The notes beneath the pieces were generated by a model that searched no databases, was not told the origin of the DNA, and saw only the letters and a program-made list of their open reading frames with translations. Below, in pieces: positions 47,345-56,911 of a stretch of 64,000 nucleotides of DNA. The stretch's first letter is position 1. Each line of letters opens with the position of its first letter. The DNA comes from Bacillus sp. FJAT-52991 (GTDB lineage Bacteria > Bacillota > Bacilli > Bacillales > Domibacillaceae). The DNA lies in NCBI RefSeq assembly GCF_037201805.1, contig NZ_CP147404.1:1264001-1328000 (forward strand), read 5' to 3'. A program made the translations under genes and the position numbers.

Positions 47345-47890
47345 ATGGAACAATTTCATGCAACGACAATATTTGCAGTACAGCATAAAGGAAAATGTGC
47401 TATGTCAGGAGATGGACAGGTGACATTTGGGAATGCTGTGGTCATGAAGCATACCGCTCGCAAAGTGCGTAAATTATTTAATGGAAAAGTACTTGCCGGA
47501 TTTGCTGGATCAGTAGCAGATGCCTTTACTCTCTTTGAGCTGTTTGAAAATCGCCTTCAAGAATACAATGGGAATTTGCAACGTGCAGCCGTTGAGCTTG
47601 CAAAAGAGTGGAGATCAGATAAAGTGTTACGCAGGCTAGAAGCAATGCTTATTGTGATGGATGAATCTAATCTGTTGTTAATTTCCGGTACAGGTGAAGT
47701 AATCGAACCTGATGATGGCATACTAGCGATTGGTTCTGGTGGTAATTATGCATTATCCGCTGGTAGAGCGCTAAAGAAATTTTCTGGTGAACATTTAACA
47801 GCCAAGGAAATTGCTAAAGCAGCTCTTGAAATTGCTGGCGACATATGTGTGTATACGAATGATCAGATCATTGTGGAAGAACTCGACTGA
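47345..47890 (+). CDS. hslV: ATP-dependent protease subunit HslV (ClpQ)
   Basis: A 181-residue proteasome-like peptidase that works with HslU. It begins [20 protein letters not shown] and continues [23 protein letters not shown], with [16 protein letters not shown] and [15 protein letters not shown]. In B. subtilis the mature enzyme is reported to use an N-terminal serine; here there is no serine near the start, and a threonine (T7 or T8 after processing) is the likely nucleophile. AAAGGAGGAG lies 9 bases upstream. hslU follows after 13 bases. Confidence 0.95.
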   Translation: MEQFHATTIFAVQHKGKCAMSGDGQVTFGNAVVMKHTARKVRKLFNGKVLAGFAGSVADAFTLFELFENRLQEYNGNLQRAAVELAKEWRSDKVLRRLEAMLIVMDESNLLLISGTGEVIEPDDGILAIGSGGNYALSAGRALKKFSGEHLTAKEIAKAALEIAGDICVYTNDQIIVEELD

Positions 47891-47903
47891 GGAGTGAATA
47901 GAC

Positions 47904-49316
47904 ATGGAGAACAAATCATTACAGCTAACACCTAGACAAATAGTTGAACGCCTAGATCAGTATATTGTAGGTCAAAAGGATGCGAAAAAGGCGGTGGCTA
48001 TTGCGTTAAGAAATCGTTATCGTCGTAGCTTCCTGCATGAGCAAATACGTGATGAAGTCATTCCTAAAAATATATTAATGATTGGTCCAACTGGAGTAGG
48101 TAAAACCGAAATCGCTCGCCGAATTGCCAAACTATCTGGAGCGCCTTTTATAAAGGTGGAGGCCACGAAATTCACAGAAGTTGGCTATGTTGGGCGTGAT
48201 GTGGAATCCATGGTCCGTGACTTAGTTGAAACGGCTGTTAGAATCGTGAAAGAAGAGCGAATCCAAGCTGTGCAGGAGCCTGCAAAAGAAGCGGCGAATA
48301 AACGATTAGTTGAATTGTTAGTCCCTTCAAAAAAGAAAACGGCTACTGTGAAAAACCCATTTGAAATGTTATTTGGCGGAAATGGCAATCAAGTAGATAC
48401 GAGTACGGATGATTCCATGGAAGAAATGACTATTCGTGAACAGCGAAAAATAATTGCTGATCGATTGGCGCGCGGCGAGATGGAAGAGGAAATAGTAACA
48501 ATTGAAGTAGAAGAACAACCGCCATCGATGTTCGATATGTTCCAAGGCTCAGGTATGGAGCAAATGGGTATGAATATGCAGGATGCACTTGGTAGCCTAA
48601 TGCCTAAAAAGAAAAAGAAACGGAAACTGACAGTAAAAGAAGCTCGGAAAGCTTTAACGATGGAAGAGGCACAGAAGCTTATTGACATGGATGATGTGAC
48701 ACAGGAGGCTGTGAACCGAGCGGAACAAACAGGAATCATTTTCATTGATGAAATTGATAAGGTAGCCGCTAAAGGTGCGGCATCATCCTCAGGCAGTGTC
48801 TCAAGGGAAGGGGTACAAAGAGATATTTTACCAATTGTTGAAGGTTCAACAGTTGTCACAAAATATGGTTCGATCAAAACGGACTTTATCCTTTTCATCG
48901 CGGCAGGGGCTTTCCATATGTCAAAGCCATCAGATTTAATACCTGAGTTACAAGGCCGTTTTCCTATTCGCGTCGAACTACAAAAATTAGCGGTTGAAGA
49001 TTTTGTTCGGATCCTTGTTGAACCAGATAATGCATTGTTAAAGCAATACGAGGCATTATTGGCAACTGAAGGTATAGAAATTGAATTTTCTGACGATGCT
49101 ATTCGTAGAATTGCTGAGATGGCCTTTGAAGTGAATCAAAATACTGATAATATTGGTGCGCGTAGACTTCATACGATTATGGAAAAGCTACTTGAAGATC
49201 TATCCTTCGAAGCCCCTGATATTACAATGGAAAAAATCACAATCACCTCTCAGTATGTAAATGAGAAGCTAGAGGCTATTTCTAAAAATAAAGATTTAAG
49301 TCAATTTATATTATAA
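47904..49316 (+). CDS. hslU: ATP-dependent protease ATPase subunit HslU (ClpY)
   Basis: A 470-residue AAA+ unfoldase. The N-terminus [26 protein letters not shown] is diagnostic, Walker [14 protein letters not shown] lies near residue 61 and Walker [10 protein letters not shown] near 277. The intermediate domain between them, about residues 110-240, holds a methionine-rich stretch ([20 protein letters not shown]) and a basic KKKKKRK run. The C-terminal [17 protein letters not shown] and the final [12 protein letters not shown], which docks into HslV, are intact. Confidence 0.96.
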   Translation: MENKSLQLTPRQIVERLDQYIVGQKDAKKAVAIALRNRYRRSFLHEQIRDEVIPKNILMIGPTGVGKTEIARRIAKLSGAPFIKVEATKFTEVGYVGRDVESMVRDLVETAVRIVKEERIQAVQEPAKEAANKRLVELLVPSKKKTATVKNPFEMLFGGNGNQVDTSTDDSMEEMTIREQRKIIADRLARGEMEEEIVTIEVEEQPPSMFDMFQGSGMEQMGMNMQDALGSLMPKKKKKRKLTVKEARKALTMEEAQKLIDMDDVTQEAVNRAEQTGIIFIDEIDKVAAKGAASSSGSVSREGVQRDILPIVEGSTVVTKYGSIKTDFILFIAAGAFHMSKPSDLIPELQGRFPIRVELQKLAVEDFVRILVEPDNALLKQYEALLATEGIEIEFSDDAIRRIAEMAFEVNQNTDNIGARRLHTIMEKLLEDLSFEAPDITMEKITITSQYVNEKLEAISKNKDLSQFIL

Positions 49317-49418
49317 TGTTTCAAATTATCTAAACTATGGGTAAAATGAAATGGGTTTAAAAAATGAAATACTAGGATCGGCTGTAGAATATTCAGTCAT
49401 TTGTAGGAGGATTTAGTT

Positions 49419-50198
49419 ATGAATTTATTAGATAAAACGAGAAAGATTAATAAAATGTTGCAAAATGCAGCTGGTAAAGCAGTGAACTTCAAAGAAATGG
49501 CAGAATCTTTATCTGAAGTCATTGAAGCAAATATCTTCGTTGTTAGTCGTCGTGGAAAATTATTGGGGTTTGGCGTTAATCAACAAATTGAAAATGAGCG
49601 TATGAAAAAAATGTTAGCTGAGCGCCAATTTCCTGAAGAGTACACAAATAGCCTTTTCAATATCCAAGAGACATCTTCTAATCTAGATGTGAACAGTGAA
49701 TATACGGCATTTCCTATCGAAAATAAGGAATTGTTTAAAAATGGATTTACGACAATCGTGCCAATTAGTGGTGCTGGAGAACGGTTAGGAACATTGGTTC
49801 TTGCTCGCCTTGAGGAACAATTCCATGACGATGACTTGATTTTAGGGGAATACGGAGCGACAGTTGTTGGAATGGAAATTCTTCGTGAAAAAGCAGAGGA
49901 AATTGAAGAAGAGGCAAGAAGCAAAGCGGTTGTTCAGATGGCTATCAGCTCATTATCTTATAGTGAGTTAGAAGCGATTGAGCATATTTTTGAAGAACTA
50001 GATGGAAAAGAAGGACTATTGGTTGCATCTAAAATTGCTGATCGAGTAGGGATCACACGTTCAGTTATTGTCAATGCGCTTCGTAAATTAGAAAGTGCTG
50101 GTGTTATTGAATCTCGTTCGTTAGGTATGAAAGGGACGTATATTAAAGTCCTAAATGATAAGTTTTTAATGGAACTAGAAAAACTAAAATCAAACTAA
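49419..50198 (+). CDS. codY: GTP- and branched-chain-amino-acid-sensing repressor CodY
   Basis: A 259-residue global regulator. The N-terminal GAF domain that binds isoleucine and valine starts [15 protein letters not shown] and includes [13 protein letters not shown] and [20 protein letters not shown]. The C-terminal winged helix-turn-helix [22 protein letters not shown] lies near residues 204-225. In B. subtilis CodY represses nutrient-acquisition genes and the fla/che operon just downstream; that operon also follows here. GTAGGAGGATT precedes the ATG. A terminator follows. Confidence 0.97.
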   Translation: MNLLDKTRKINKMLQNAAGKAVNFKEMAESLSEVIEANIFVVSRRGKLLGFGVNQQIENERMKKMLAERQFPEEYTNSLFNIQETSSNLDVNSEYTAFPIENKELFKNGFTTIVPISGAGERLGTLVLARLEEQFHDDDLILGEYGATVVGMEILREKAEEIEEEARSKAVVQMAISSLSYSELEAIEHIFEELDGKEGLLVASKIADRVGITRSVIVNALRKLESAGVIESRSLGMKGTYIKVLNDKFLMELEKLKSN

Positions 50199-50206
50199 TA
50201 TAATAG

Positions 50207-50237
50207 AAAATCGCCTGTTTACGACAGGTGATTTTTT
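50207..50237 (+). terminator. Terminator after codY
   Basis: AAAATCGCCTGT at 50207-50218 pairs with ACAGGTGATTTT at 50224-50235 (one wobble), ending in six T residues. Confidence 0.9.
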
Positions 50238-50370
50238 ATTGGTTTTACGAAATTTGTGCTTTTTATCATTTGTTGTTCATAGGAATTTGTGATTAAATAA
50301 GGATATGCGATTCCCAAAAAGTAGTTTTTTATGCCATATATCCTATTTTTAATTGCTTTCACATGTGACT

Positions 50371-50400
50371 TTGTAAAAAAATATTTATTTTTTGTAAAAT
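50371..50400 (+). promoter_or_regulatory. Candidate SigA promoter of the flagellar operon
   Basis: The 318-base codY-flgB gap is very AT-rich after the terminator. TTGTAA at 50371-50376 and TAAAAT at 50395-50400 with an 18-base spacer are the best SigA-type pair; a second weaker pair uses TTGTAA at 50392. I found no convincing SigD promoter and no good CodY box. No small gene is visible in the gap. Confidence 0.4.
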
Positions 50401-50516
50401 ATAGTGTGAAATGAATATATTTGTAGTATATTTAGTTGCAGAATTTTAAAGATATATGTCGATTTGTCGTTATTGTTATCAAATTAATAATAAAGTGAAA
50501 GCTGGAGTGATCGTAA

Positions 50517-50906
50517 GTGAATTTATTTAATGGTTCTTTCGTAACCTTGGAGAAAGGGCTGAATTATTCAGCACTAAAGCAAAAAACGTTGGCGAACAAT
50601 ATCGCTAATGCAGATACACCGAACTATAAAGCAAAGGATGTTAGCTTTAAGGAAGTGTTTACGGATGCGCTCAATAATGCAATGACTGCTAACCGTACCG
50701 ATTCTCGCCATTTTGAATTTCAATCAAGTGATCATCCAGCTATTGTGACGAAGCAAAATGTCTCTTATAACCAAAACGGTAATAGCGTAGATGTTGATAA
50801 GGAAATGTCGGATTTAGCGACCAATCAAATTTACTTTAATGCGCTTACTGATCGAATGGCTGGGAAATTTAATTCTCTTACAAATGTAATTAAAGGAGGA
50901 AAGTAA
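50517..50906 (+). CDS. flgB: Flagellar proximal rod protein FlgB
   Basis: A 129-residue rod protein, first gene of the flagellar operon. It carries LKQKTLANNIANADTPNYKAKDVSF, the N-terminal motif shared by axial proteins, and NSVDVDKEMSDLATNQIYFNAL near the C-terminus. The start is GTG 50517 with GGAGTGATC 4-8 bases upstream. Length is the same as in B. subtilis. flgC begins one base after the stop, with AAAGGAGG inside the flgB end. Confidence 0.95.
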   Translation: MNLFNGSFVTLEKGLNYSALKQKTLANNIANADTPNYKAKDVSFKEVFTDALNNAMTANRTDSRHFEFQSSDHPAIVTKQNVSYNQNGNSVDVDKEMSDLATNQIYFNALTDRMAGKFNSLTNVIKGGK

Positions 50907-50907
50907 C

Positions 50908-51366
50908 ATGTCCATGTTCCAAAGCATGAACACCACTTCATCGGCCTTAACAGCCCAAAGGTTGAGAATGGATGTTGTTTCTTCGAATATGGCCAATATG
51001 GAATCGACTCGTGCAAAATTAGTCGATGGAGAATGGCAGCCATATCAACGGAAATCTGTCGTGTTACAACCGAAACAAGCTCAATTCTCTAGCTTTTTAA
51101 ATAAAGCGATGAGTAAGCAAACAAATGGAGCAGGCGATGGGGTAAAAGTGACAAAGATTGTTGATGACAATGTGACTCCGTACAAGATGGTGTATGATCC
51201 AAGCCATCCAGATGCGAATGAAGAAGGGTATGTACAAATGCCTAATGTTGATCCATTAAGAGAAATGGTCGACTTAATGTCGGCTACTCGGTCTTATGAG
51301 GCAAATGTAACAGTATTCAATGCATCTAAGTCAATGATGATGAAAGCGTTAGAGATTGGTAAATAA
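50908..51366 (+). CDS. flgC: Flagellar rod protein FlgC
   Basis: A 152-residue proximal rod protein. The N-terminal axial motif is MNTTSSALTAQRLRMDVVSSNMANMEST, and the C-terminus has GYVQMPNVDPLREMVDLMSATRSYEANV, the region that packs as a coiled coil in the rod. The conserved VTKIVDDNVTPYKMVYDPSHPDA lies between. It follows flgB by one base and precedes fliE. Confidence 0.96.
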   Translation: MSMFQSMNTTSSALTAQRLRMDVVSSNMANMESTRAKLVDGEWQPYQRKSVVLQPKQAQFSSFLNKAMSKQTNGAGDGVKVTKIVDDNVTPYKMVYDPSHPDANEEGYVQMPNVDPLREMVDLMSATRSYEANVTVFNASKSMMMKALEIGK

Positions 51367-51380
51367 CGGAGGTGGATAGA

Positions 51381-51689
51381 GTGGCTATCGAATCAATTCA
51401 GGGAGTATCCCCGTTTATGAAAACAAATGCTATAGACAATAGCAAAAAAGTGTCACCTAGTGAAGCACAAGAAAATTTTGCTAGTACGCTTAAAAACTCA
51501 ATCAATGAATTGAATAAACTAGAGACAGAATCTACGCAAATGACAGACAAAATGATTCGTGGAGAAGATGTCGATCTTCATCAAGTACTCATCGCAAGTC
51601 AAAAAGCAAATGTTTCAATGCAGTTCGCGATGGAAGTAAGAAACAAAGTGGTTGAAGCATATCAAGAGATCATGAGAATGCAAATGTAA
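51381..51689 (+). CDS. fliE: Flagellar hook-basal body protein FliE
   Basis: A 102-residue protein linking the MS ring to the rod. The C-terminal half, EDVDLHQVLIASQKANVSMQFAMEVRNKVVEAYQEIMRMQM in overlapping pieces, is the family signature and ends exactly at the usual final methionine. The GTG start at 51381 lies 5-8 bases after CGGAGGTGG; a GTG three codons upstream overlaps that site. Length fits B. subtilis FliE. Confidence 0.94.
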   Translation: MAIESIQGVSPFMKTNAIDNSKKVSPSEAQENFASTLKNSINELNKLETESTQMTDKMIRGEDVDLHQVLIASQKANVSMQFAMEVRNKVVEAYQEIMRMQM

Positions 51690-51740
51690 TAGCTTATGAA
51701 AAAAATTTGCAATTAGTAGTGAAATAACCGGGGGATTGTG

Positions 51741-53327
51741 ATGAATGATAAATTTAGTCAGCAAGTAAATAGAATAAAGGAATACTGGAATAGTCGAACG
51801 AAAAAGCAAAAGATGATAGGGATAGGTGCTTTTTTACTATTTGTAGCGGCTATCACGGTGACAGTCCTTCTCGCAACAAAAAAGAATATGGTTCCGTTAT
51901 ATAGCGATCTTTCCCCTACTGAGATTGGAGCAATAAAGGAAAATCTAGATGGGCGAGGAGTTACATATGAGATTACGGAAGGTGGAACGGGGATTCTTGT
52001 TCCGAGCGAAGTAGTAGATACATTAAAAGTGGACTTAGCCGCTGAAGGACTTCCGAAATCGGGAAGTATTGATTATAGCTTTTTTAGTGAAAATGCTGGT
52101 TTTGGTATGACAGATAATGAGTTTGATATTATGAAGCTCGATGCGATGCAGACGGAACTAGCTCAGCTTATGACAGGAATTGAAGGGGTGAAAGACGCAA
52201 AAGTGATGATCACCCTTCCTGAAGAAGATGTGTTCGTCAAGGAGAATGGGGAGAAAGCTTCTGCTTCTGTCGTATTAAATACAGAACCAGGATATGAATT
52301 TGATGAAAAACAAATCAAATCCTTATACCATTTAGTGTCTAAAAGTGTGCCAAATTTGCCGACAGAAAACATCGTGATTATGAATCAAAACTTTGAGTAT
52401 TTTGATATCCAAAATGGAGACTCATTATCTGGAAATAGTCTAGCTCAGCAAATGGATGTGAAAAGAGAAATTGAACGTGATATTCAACGGCAAGTTCAAA
52501 ATATGCTTGGCACATTAATGGGTCCAGAGAAAGTGGTTGTATCTGTTACGGCAGATGTCGATTTTACACAAGAAAAGAGAGAAGAAAATCTTGTCACTCC
52601 TGTAGATGAAGAAAATATGGAAGGAATTCAAATTAGCGCCCAAAGGATTACCGAAACGTTTACTGGTGATGGGGCTGCTGGCGGTGTTCCTCAAGGAGAA
52701 GATCCTGCTGATGCTCTCGGCTCTACCTATATGCAAGGAACGGGAGAGTCAGGTGATTATGAACGAACAGAAGAAACGATTAACAATGAAGTGAATCGAA
52801 TTCGAAAAGTGATTACCGAAAGTCCTTATAAAATCAGGGATTTAGGTATTCAAGTGATGGTTGAACCGCCTAAGGCTGACGATCCTGATTCACTTCCGCA
52901 AGAGAGCGTAGATGATATTCAACAAATGCTTGGCACGATTGTTCGTACCTCTATCGATAAGGATTACGGTGCGGAGCTCACTGATCAAGATGTAGAGGAT
53001 AAGATCGCTGTTTCTGTTCAGCCATTCAATGGAAAGGTTGATTTTAAAGAAGAGGAACAGCCGTTATTGCCATGGTGGGCTTATGTTATTGGTGGAATTT
53101 TACTAGTTGTCATTGGTGTATTAGTTTTCCTAATGATTCGCTCTCGTAGAAATACAGAGGAAGAGGAAGAGGAAGAATTAGAAGAATTTGAGATCCCTCA
53201 AACTATTGCTGAGATTAAAGAAGTAACAGACGAAGGATCCATGAAAAGAAAACAATTAGAGAAAATGGCAAAAGACAAACCAGAAGAATTTGCCAAGTTA
53301 TTACGGTCATGGTTATCAGAGGATTAG
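51741..53327 (+). CDS. fliF: Flagellar MS-ring protein FliF
   Basis: A 528-residue inner-membrane ring protein. The first membrane helix is at about residues 26-46 (MIGIGAFLLFVAAITVTVLL) and the second near 443-465 (WWAYVIGGILLVVIGVLVFL). Between them are the ring-building motifs VPLYSDLSPTEIGAIKENL and the YscJ/FliF region DYSFFSENAGFGMTDNEFD. The C-terminal cytoplasmic tail, DKPEEFAKLLRSWLSED, is the FliG-binding segment. ATG 51741 follows CCGGGGGATT; a GTG directly before it is less likely. Confidence 0.95.
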   Translation: MNDKFSQQVNRIKEYWNSRTKKQKMIGIGAFLLFVAAITVTVLLATKKNMVPLYSDLSPTEIGAIKENLDGRGVTYEITEGGTGILVPSEVVDTLKVDLAAEGLPKSGSIDYSFFSENAGFGMTDNEFDIMKLDAMQTELAQLMTGIEGVKDAKVMITLPEEDVFVKENGEKASASVVLNTEPGYEFDEKQIKSLYHLVSKSVPNLPTENIVIMNQNFEYFDIQNGDSLSGNSLAQQMDVKREIERDIQRQVQNMLGTLMGPEKVVVSVTADVDFTQEKREENLVTPVDEENMEGIQISAQRITETFTGDGAAGGVPQGEDPADALGSTYMQGTGESGDYERTEETINNEVNRIRKVITESPYKIRDLGIQVMVEPPKADDPDSLPQESVDDIQQMLGTIVRTSIDKDYGAELTDQDVEDKIAVSVQPFNGKVDFKEEEQPLLPWWAYVIGGILLVVIGVLVFLMIRSRRNTEEEEEEELEEFEIPQTIAEIKEVTDEGSMKRKQLEKMAKDKPEEFAKLLRSWLSED

Positions 53328-53339
53328 GAGGGGTTGGAA

Positions 53340-54353
53340 GTGGTCGTTAGAGAGAAAAAATTGACAGGTAAACAAAAAGCAGCCATTCTTCTTATTTCTC
53401 TTGGTCCTGACGTATCTGCGTCAGTATACAAACATTTGTCTGAGGAAGAAATCGAACGTTTAACACTAGAGATTTCTGGTGTTAAGAAGGTTGAATCTGA
53501 AATTAAAGAAGATGTGTTTGAAGAGTTTCATAACATTGCCCTTGCTCAAGACTATATTAGTCAAGGGGGAATTGGTTATGCGAAAACCGTTTTAGAGAAG
53601 GCGCTTGGTCAAGACCAGGCGCAAATGATTATTAATAGACTGACCTCTTCTTTGCAAGTAAGACCCTTTGATTTTGCAAGGAAAGCAGATGCTAATCAAA
53701 TATTAAACTTTATCCAAAATGAACATCCACAAACGATTGCATTGATTTTATCCTATTTGGATCCGCAACAAGCTGGTCAAATTCTATCTGAGTTGCCTCA
53801 AGACATGCAGGCGGATATTGCTAAACGGATAGCGATCATGGATAGTACATCTCCTGAAATTATCAATGAAGTCGAAGCGATTCTTGAAAGGAAGTTAAGC
53901 GCAACTGTCACTCAAGATTATACACAAACAGGTGGAGTAGAGGCTGTTGTGGAAGTGTTGAATGGTGTGGATCGAGCAACTGAAAAAACGATTTTGGATG
54001 CACTTGAAATTCAAGACCCAGAGCTAGCAGAAGAAATTAAGAAACGGATGTTTGTGTTTGAAGATATCGTTACATTGGATAACAGATCAATCCAACGTGT
54101 CATCCGTGATTGTGAAAATGAAGATCTATTGCTTTCATTGAAAGTATCTAGTGAAGAAGTGAAGGATGTTGTATTCCGCAATATGTCTAAACGGATGGTT
54201 GATACTTTTAAAGAAGAAATGGAGTATATGGGTCCTGTTCGTCTCCGTGATGTGGAAGAATCTCAATCCCGCATTGTAGCTACTATTCGTAGGCTAGAAG
54301 AAGCTGGTGAAATCATCATCGCGCGTGGCGGAGGAGATGATATCATTGTCTAG
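53340..54353 (+). CDS. fliG: Flagellar motor switch protein FliG
   Basis: A 337-residue rotor protein that binds FliF, FliM and the stator. It shows KLTGKQKAAILLISLGPDVSASVYKHL at the N-terminus, the middle-domain EHPQTIALILSYLDPQQAG with the EHPQR-type motif, and the C-terminal charged helix around RIVATIRRLEEAGEIIIARGGGDDIIV. The GTG start at 53340 has AGGAGGGG 6 bases upstream; a TTG at 53334 has no spacing. It overlaps the fliH start. Confidence 0.95.
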   Translation: MVVREKKLTGKQKAAILLISLGPDVSASVYKHLSEEEIERLTLEISGVKKVESEIKEDVFEEFHNIALAQDYISQGGIGYAKTVLEKALGQDQAQMIINRLTSSLQVRPFDFARKADANQILNFIQNEHPQTIALILSYLDPQQAGQILSELPQDMQADIAKRIAIMDSTSPEIINEVEAILERKLSATVTQDYTQTGGVEAVVEVLNGVDRATEKTILDALEIQDPELAEEIKKRMFVFEDIVTLDNRSIQRVIRDCENEDLLLSLKVSSEEVKDVVFRNMSKRMVDTFKEEMEYMGPVRLRDVEESQSRIVATIRRLEEAGEIIIARGGGDDIIV

Positions 54354-55131
54354 ATTGATTAAATCTCAAAGAGCAGAAATGATCAGTGAGCTCCAAAAAA
54401 TGATTGAAATAAAAGTGGTTCAATCAGAGAAAGAACTGATAGAGGAACAAAAGCAAGAAGAAAGTAATCAAATGGCCTTTTTCGAAGCAGAAAGGCAGAA
54501 GCGATTGGGTGAGGCCTATGCAGAAGCCGATTCAATCACCCAAAAAGCTAGAGAAGAAAGCGAAGAAATTAGAGCGCAAGTGAACGAAGAAAGACAAGCG
54601 TGGAATGAAGAAAGAAAGCTGTTAATAGAGAAAGCTCATGAAGAAGGTGTAACAAGCGGCCTTCAAGAAGGTCAGCAACTAGGCTACAGCGAATACGAGC
54701 AATTAATCGCAGCAGCTAAACAAACGGTAGTTAGTTCGCAGCAAGAATATCAAAAAAATGTTGAACAAGCAGAAAAGACGATTTTGCATCTAGCTATTCA
54801 AACCGCTGAGAAAATTCTAGGACAGGTATTACAGGAGCATCCCGATATGTTCCTTCCTGTCTTACAGCAAGCATTGAAAGAAGTATACGACCAAAAAGAA
54901 ATCCAAATTCATGTTCATCCAATCAATTATCCGCTCGTCGTTGATCAAAAAGTAGAAATTGAAGCTATGTTTCCTGTCAATACTCTTATTTACATTTATC
55001 CAAATGAAGAGCTTGAAGAAAACGGCTGCTATATAGATACGAAACAAGGAAGAATTGATGTGGGCATCGATAGTCAGTTATGGCAACTGAGAACACAATT
55101 ATTTGAACTTCTTGAAGGTGAAGAACAGTGA
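54346..55131 (+). CDS. fliH: Flagellar assembly protein FliH
   Basis: A protein of about 261 residues that binds and restrains the export ATPase FliI. The N-terminal two thirds is a charged coiled coil rich in E, K, Q and R, and the C-terminal domain has ILHLAIQTAEKILGQVLQEHPDMFLPVLQQAL and GCYIDTKQGRIDVGIDSQLWQL, typical of FliH. I chose TTG 54346, 9 bases after GGAGGAG in the end of fliG. An ATG at 54337 is possible but abuts the ribosome site. It overlaps fliG by 8 bases and fliI by 4. Confidence 0.88.
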   Translation: MSRLIKSQRAEMISELQKMIEIKVVQSEKELIEEQKQEESNQMAFFEAERQKRLGEAYAEADSITQKAREESEEIRAQVNEERQAWNEERKLLIEKAHEEGVTSGLQEGQQLGYSEYEQLIAAAKQTVVSSQQEYQKNVEQAEKTILHLAIQTAEKILGQVLQEHPDMFLPVLQQALKEVYDQKEIQIHVHPINYPLVVDQKVEIEAMFPVNTLIYIYPNEELEENGCYIDTKQGRIDVGIDSQLWQLRTQLFELLEGEEQ

Positions 55132-56453
55132 ATATAACGACATTGTCATCGAAAATGGAACAGTTAGATACATATAAAAGATACGGTCGGATCAAACGAG
55201 TGATAGGGCTTATGATTGAATCCCAAGGTCCGAAAGCTTCAATTGGTGATGTTTGTTATATTTATCCGAATAAAGAGGAACAACCTAAGACGTTTATTCC
55301 GGCGGAAGTGATTGGATTTAAAGAGGAAATGGTTGTTTTAATGCCTTATGGAGATATTAATGACATTTCTCCTGGTAGTTTAGTCGAAAATTTAGGCCGA
55401 TCACTTGAAGTGAAAGTGGGCCCTGCTTTAATAGGGAAAGTAATTGACTCTATGGGGAACCCTTTAGATGGTACTTCCTTGCCGAAAACATTGACAACAG
55501 TGGGGACAGAAAAAAAACCGCCTAATCCTCTAAGCAGGCCACCTATTAGTGAGAAATTGGAAGTGGGAGTAAGGGCTATTGACAGCTTATTGACGGTTGG
55601 GAAAGGACAACGGATAGGGATATTTGCAGGAAGTGGTGTAGGTAAAAGTACCTTGCTTGGAATGATCGCTAGAAATACAAATGCAGATATTAATGTGATT
55701 GCCTTAATTGGCGAGCGAGGAAGAGAGGTCCGTGAATTTGTTGAAAGAGACCTTGGTCCTGAGGGGCGAGCACGCTCCATCATCGTCGCTGCTACTTCTG
55801 ATCAGCCAGCATTAATGAGAATCAAAGGAGCGTTTACTGCCACAGCCATTGCTGAATATTTTCGAGATAAGGGATTAAATGTCATGTTAATGATGGACTC
55901 TGTGACTCGTGTCGCCATGGCACAGCGGGAAGTTGGCTTAGCGGTTGGAGAACCTCCAGCCACGAAAGGATACACTCCTTCCGTGTTTGCGATTATGCCT
56001 AAGCTGCTTGAGAGAACCGGAACGAATCACCATGGCACGATCACTGCTTTCTACACGGTACTAGTAGATGGGGACGATATGAATGAACCGATTGCCGATG
56101 CCGTTCGTGGAATTCTTGATGGCCATATTGTGTTAGATCGAGAACTGGCCAATAAAGGGCAATACCCAGCTGTTAATGTATTAAAAAGTGTCAGTCGATT
56201 AATGAGTCATTTAGCATCCAAAGAACATCAACAAGCAGCCATCACCATAAGAGAATTGATGAGTACGTATTTGAATTCGGAAGACTTAATTAATATTGGT
56301 GCCTACAAAAAAGGATCATCCGCTGAAATTGACCGAGCCATTCATTATTACCCGAAGATCCTCTCGTTTTTAAAGCAGCAAACAGAAGAAAAAGTGACAT
56401 TAGACACCAGCATTCAATCCCTCATTCAGTTAGCTGAAAAAGGAGAATTATAA
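55128..56453 (+). CDS. fliI: Flagellar export ATPase FliI
   Basis: A 441-residue ATPase related to F1-beta that energises flagellar type III export. Walker A GIFAGSGVGKSTLLGMIA lies near residues 163-180, and ALIGERGREVREFVERDLG, Walker B MLMMDSVTRVAMAQREVGLA and GEPPATKGYTPSVFAIMPKL follow. The start is GTG 55128, preceded by GAAGGTGAAG and overlapping the fliH stop by four bases. fliJ overlaps its end by one base, giving fully coupled fliH-fliI-fliJ. Confidence 0.96.
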   Translation: MNITTLSSKMEQLDTYKRYGRIKRVIGLMIESQGPKASIGDVCYIYPNKEEQPKTFIPAEVIGFKEEMVVLMPYGDINDISPGSLVENLGRSLEVKVGPALIGKVIDSMGNPLDGTSLPKTLTTVGTEKKPPNPLSRPPISEKLEVGVRAIDSLLTVGKGQRIGIFAGSGVGKSTLLGMIARNTNADINVIALIGERGREVREFVERDLGPEGRARSIIVAATSDQPALMRIKGAFTATAIAEYFRDKGLNVMLMMDSVTRVAMAQREVGLAVGEPPATKGYTPSVFAIMPKLLERTGTNHHGTITAFYTVLVDGDDMNEPIADAVRGILDGHIVLDRELANKGQYPAVNVLKSVSRLMSHLASKEHQQAAITIRELMSTYLNSEDLINIGAYKKGSSAEIDRAIHYYPKILSFLKQQTEEKVTLDTSIQSLIQLAEKGEL

Positions 56454-56899
56454 TGGTAGCTTATAACTATAAATTTGAAAAAATATTGCAGCTAAGAGAA
56501 CAAGAAAAAGAGGAAATGCAAACTAGTTACATGGAATCGATGAAAAAATTTGAGCAAGCAGCTGAAAAGCTCTATACGCTGTTAAAGAAAAAAGAAGAGT
56601 TAATTGATTATCAAGAAACGCAAATGGTCAGTGGCTTTTCGATATACGAAGTTCAGCATTATCAACAATTTGTTTCCAATCTTGAACAAACGATCTCTTT
56701 TCAACAGCAAATCGTCATTAATGCTCGTAATAAAATGCAATGGTGCGAACAGCAATTACAGGAAAGAAATATCGAAGTGAAAAAATACGAGAAAATGAAA
56801 GAAAAAGATTTTAAGAAATTTAATGCATGCTTGCTCGTAACGGAGCAATATCAAATGGATGAAATTTCAACGATCCAATTTATGAACCAAAGAAATTAG
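56453..56899 (+). CDS. fliJ: Flagellar export chaperone FliJ
   Basis: A 148-residue, almost wholly helical coiled-coil protein with FEKILQLREQEKEEMQTSY at the start and the long heptad stretch around EEMQTSYMESMKKFEQAAEK. FliJ sits in the FliI ring and links it to the export gate. Sequence conservation in this family is low; identification rests on the coiled coil, length and the position between fliI and the MotE-like gene. Its start overlaps the fliI stop (TAATG). Confidence 0.9.
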   Translation: MVAYNYKFEKILQLREQEKEEMQTSYMESMKKFEQAAEKLYTLLKKKEELIDYQETQMVSGFSIYEVQHYQQFVSNLEQTISFQQQIVINARNKMQWCEQQLQERNIEVKKYEKMKEKDFKKFNACLLVTEQYQMDEISTIQFMNQRN

Positions 56900-56911
56900 G
56901 TGAGAGCGATT

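Noticed and set aside
48389-48898. 169-codon minus-strand ORF inside hslU
   Set aside because: Serine- and isoleucine-rich shadow of the hslU intermediate domain.
50441-50458. AATTTT-containing sequence as a CodY box before flgB
   Set aside because: It matches only the first half of the 15-base CodY consensus; too many mismatches in AT-rich DNA.
50238-50516. SigD promoter ahead of flgB
   Set aside because: No TAAA followed at 14-16 bases by a GCCGATAT-like element was found.
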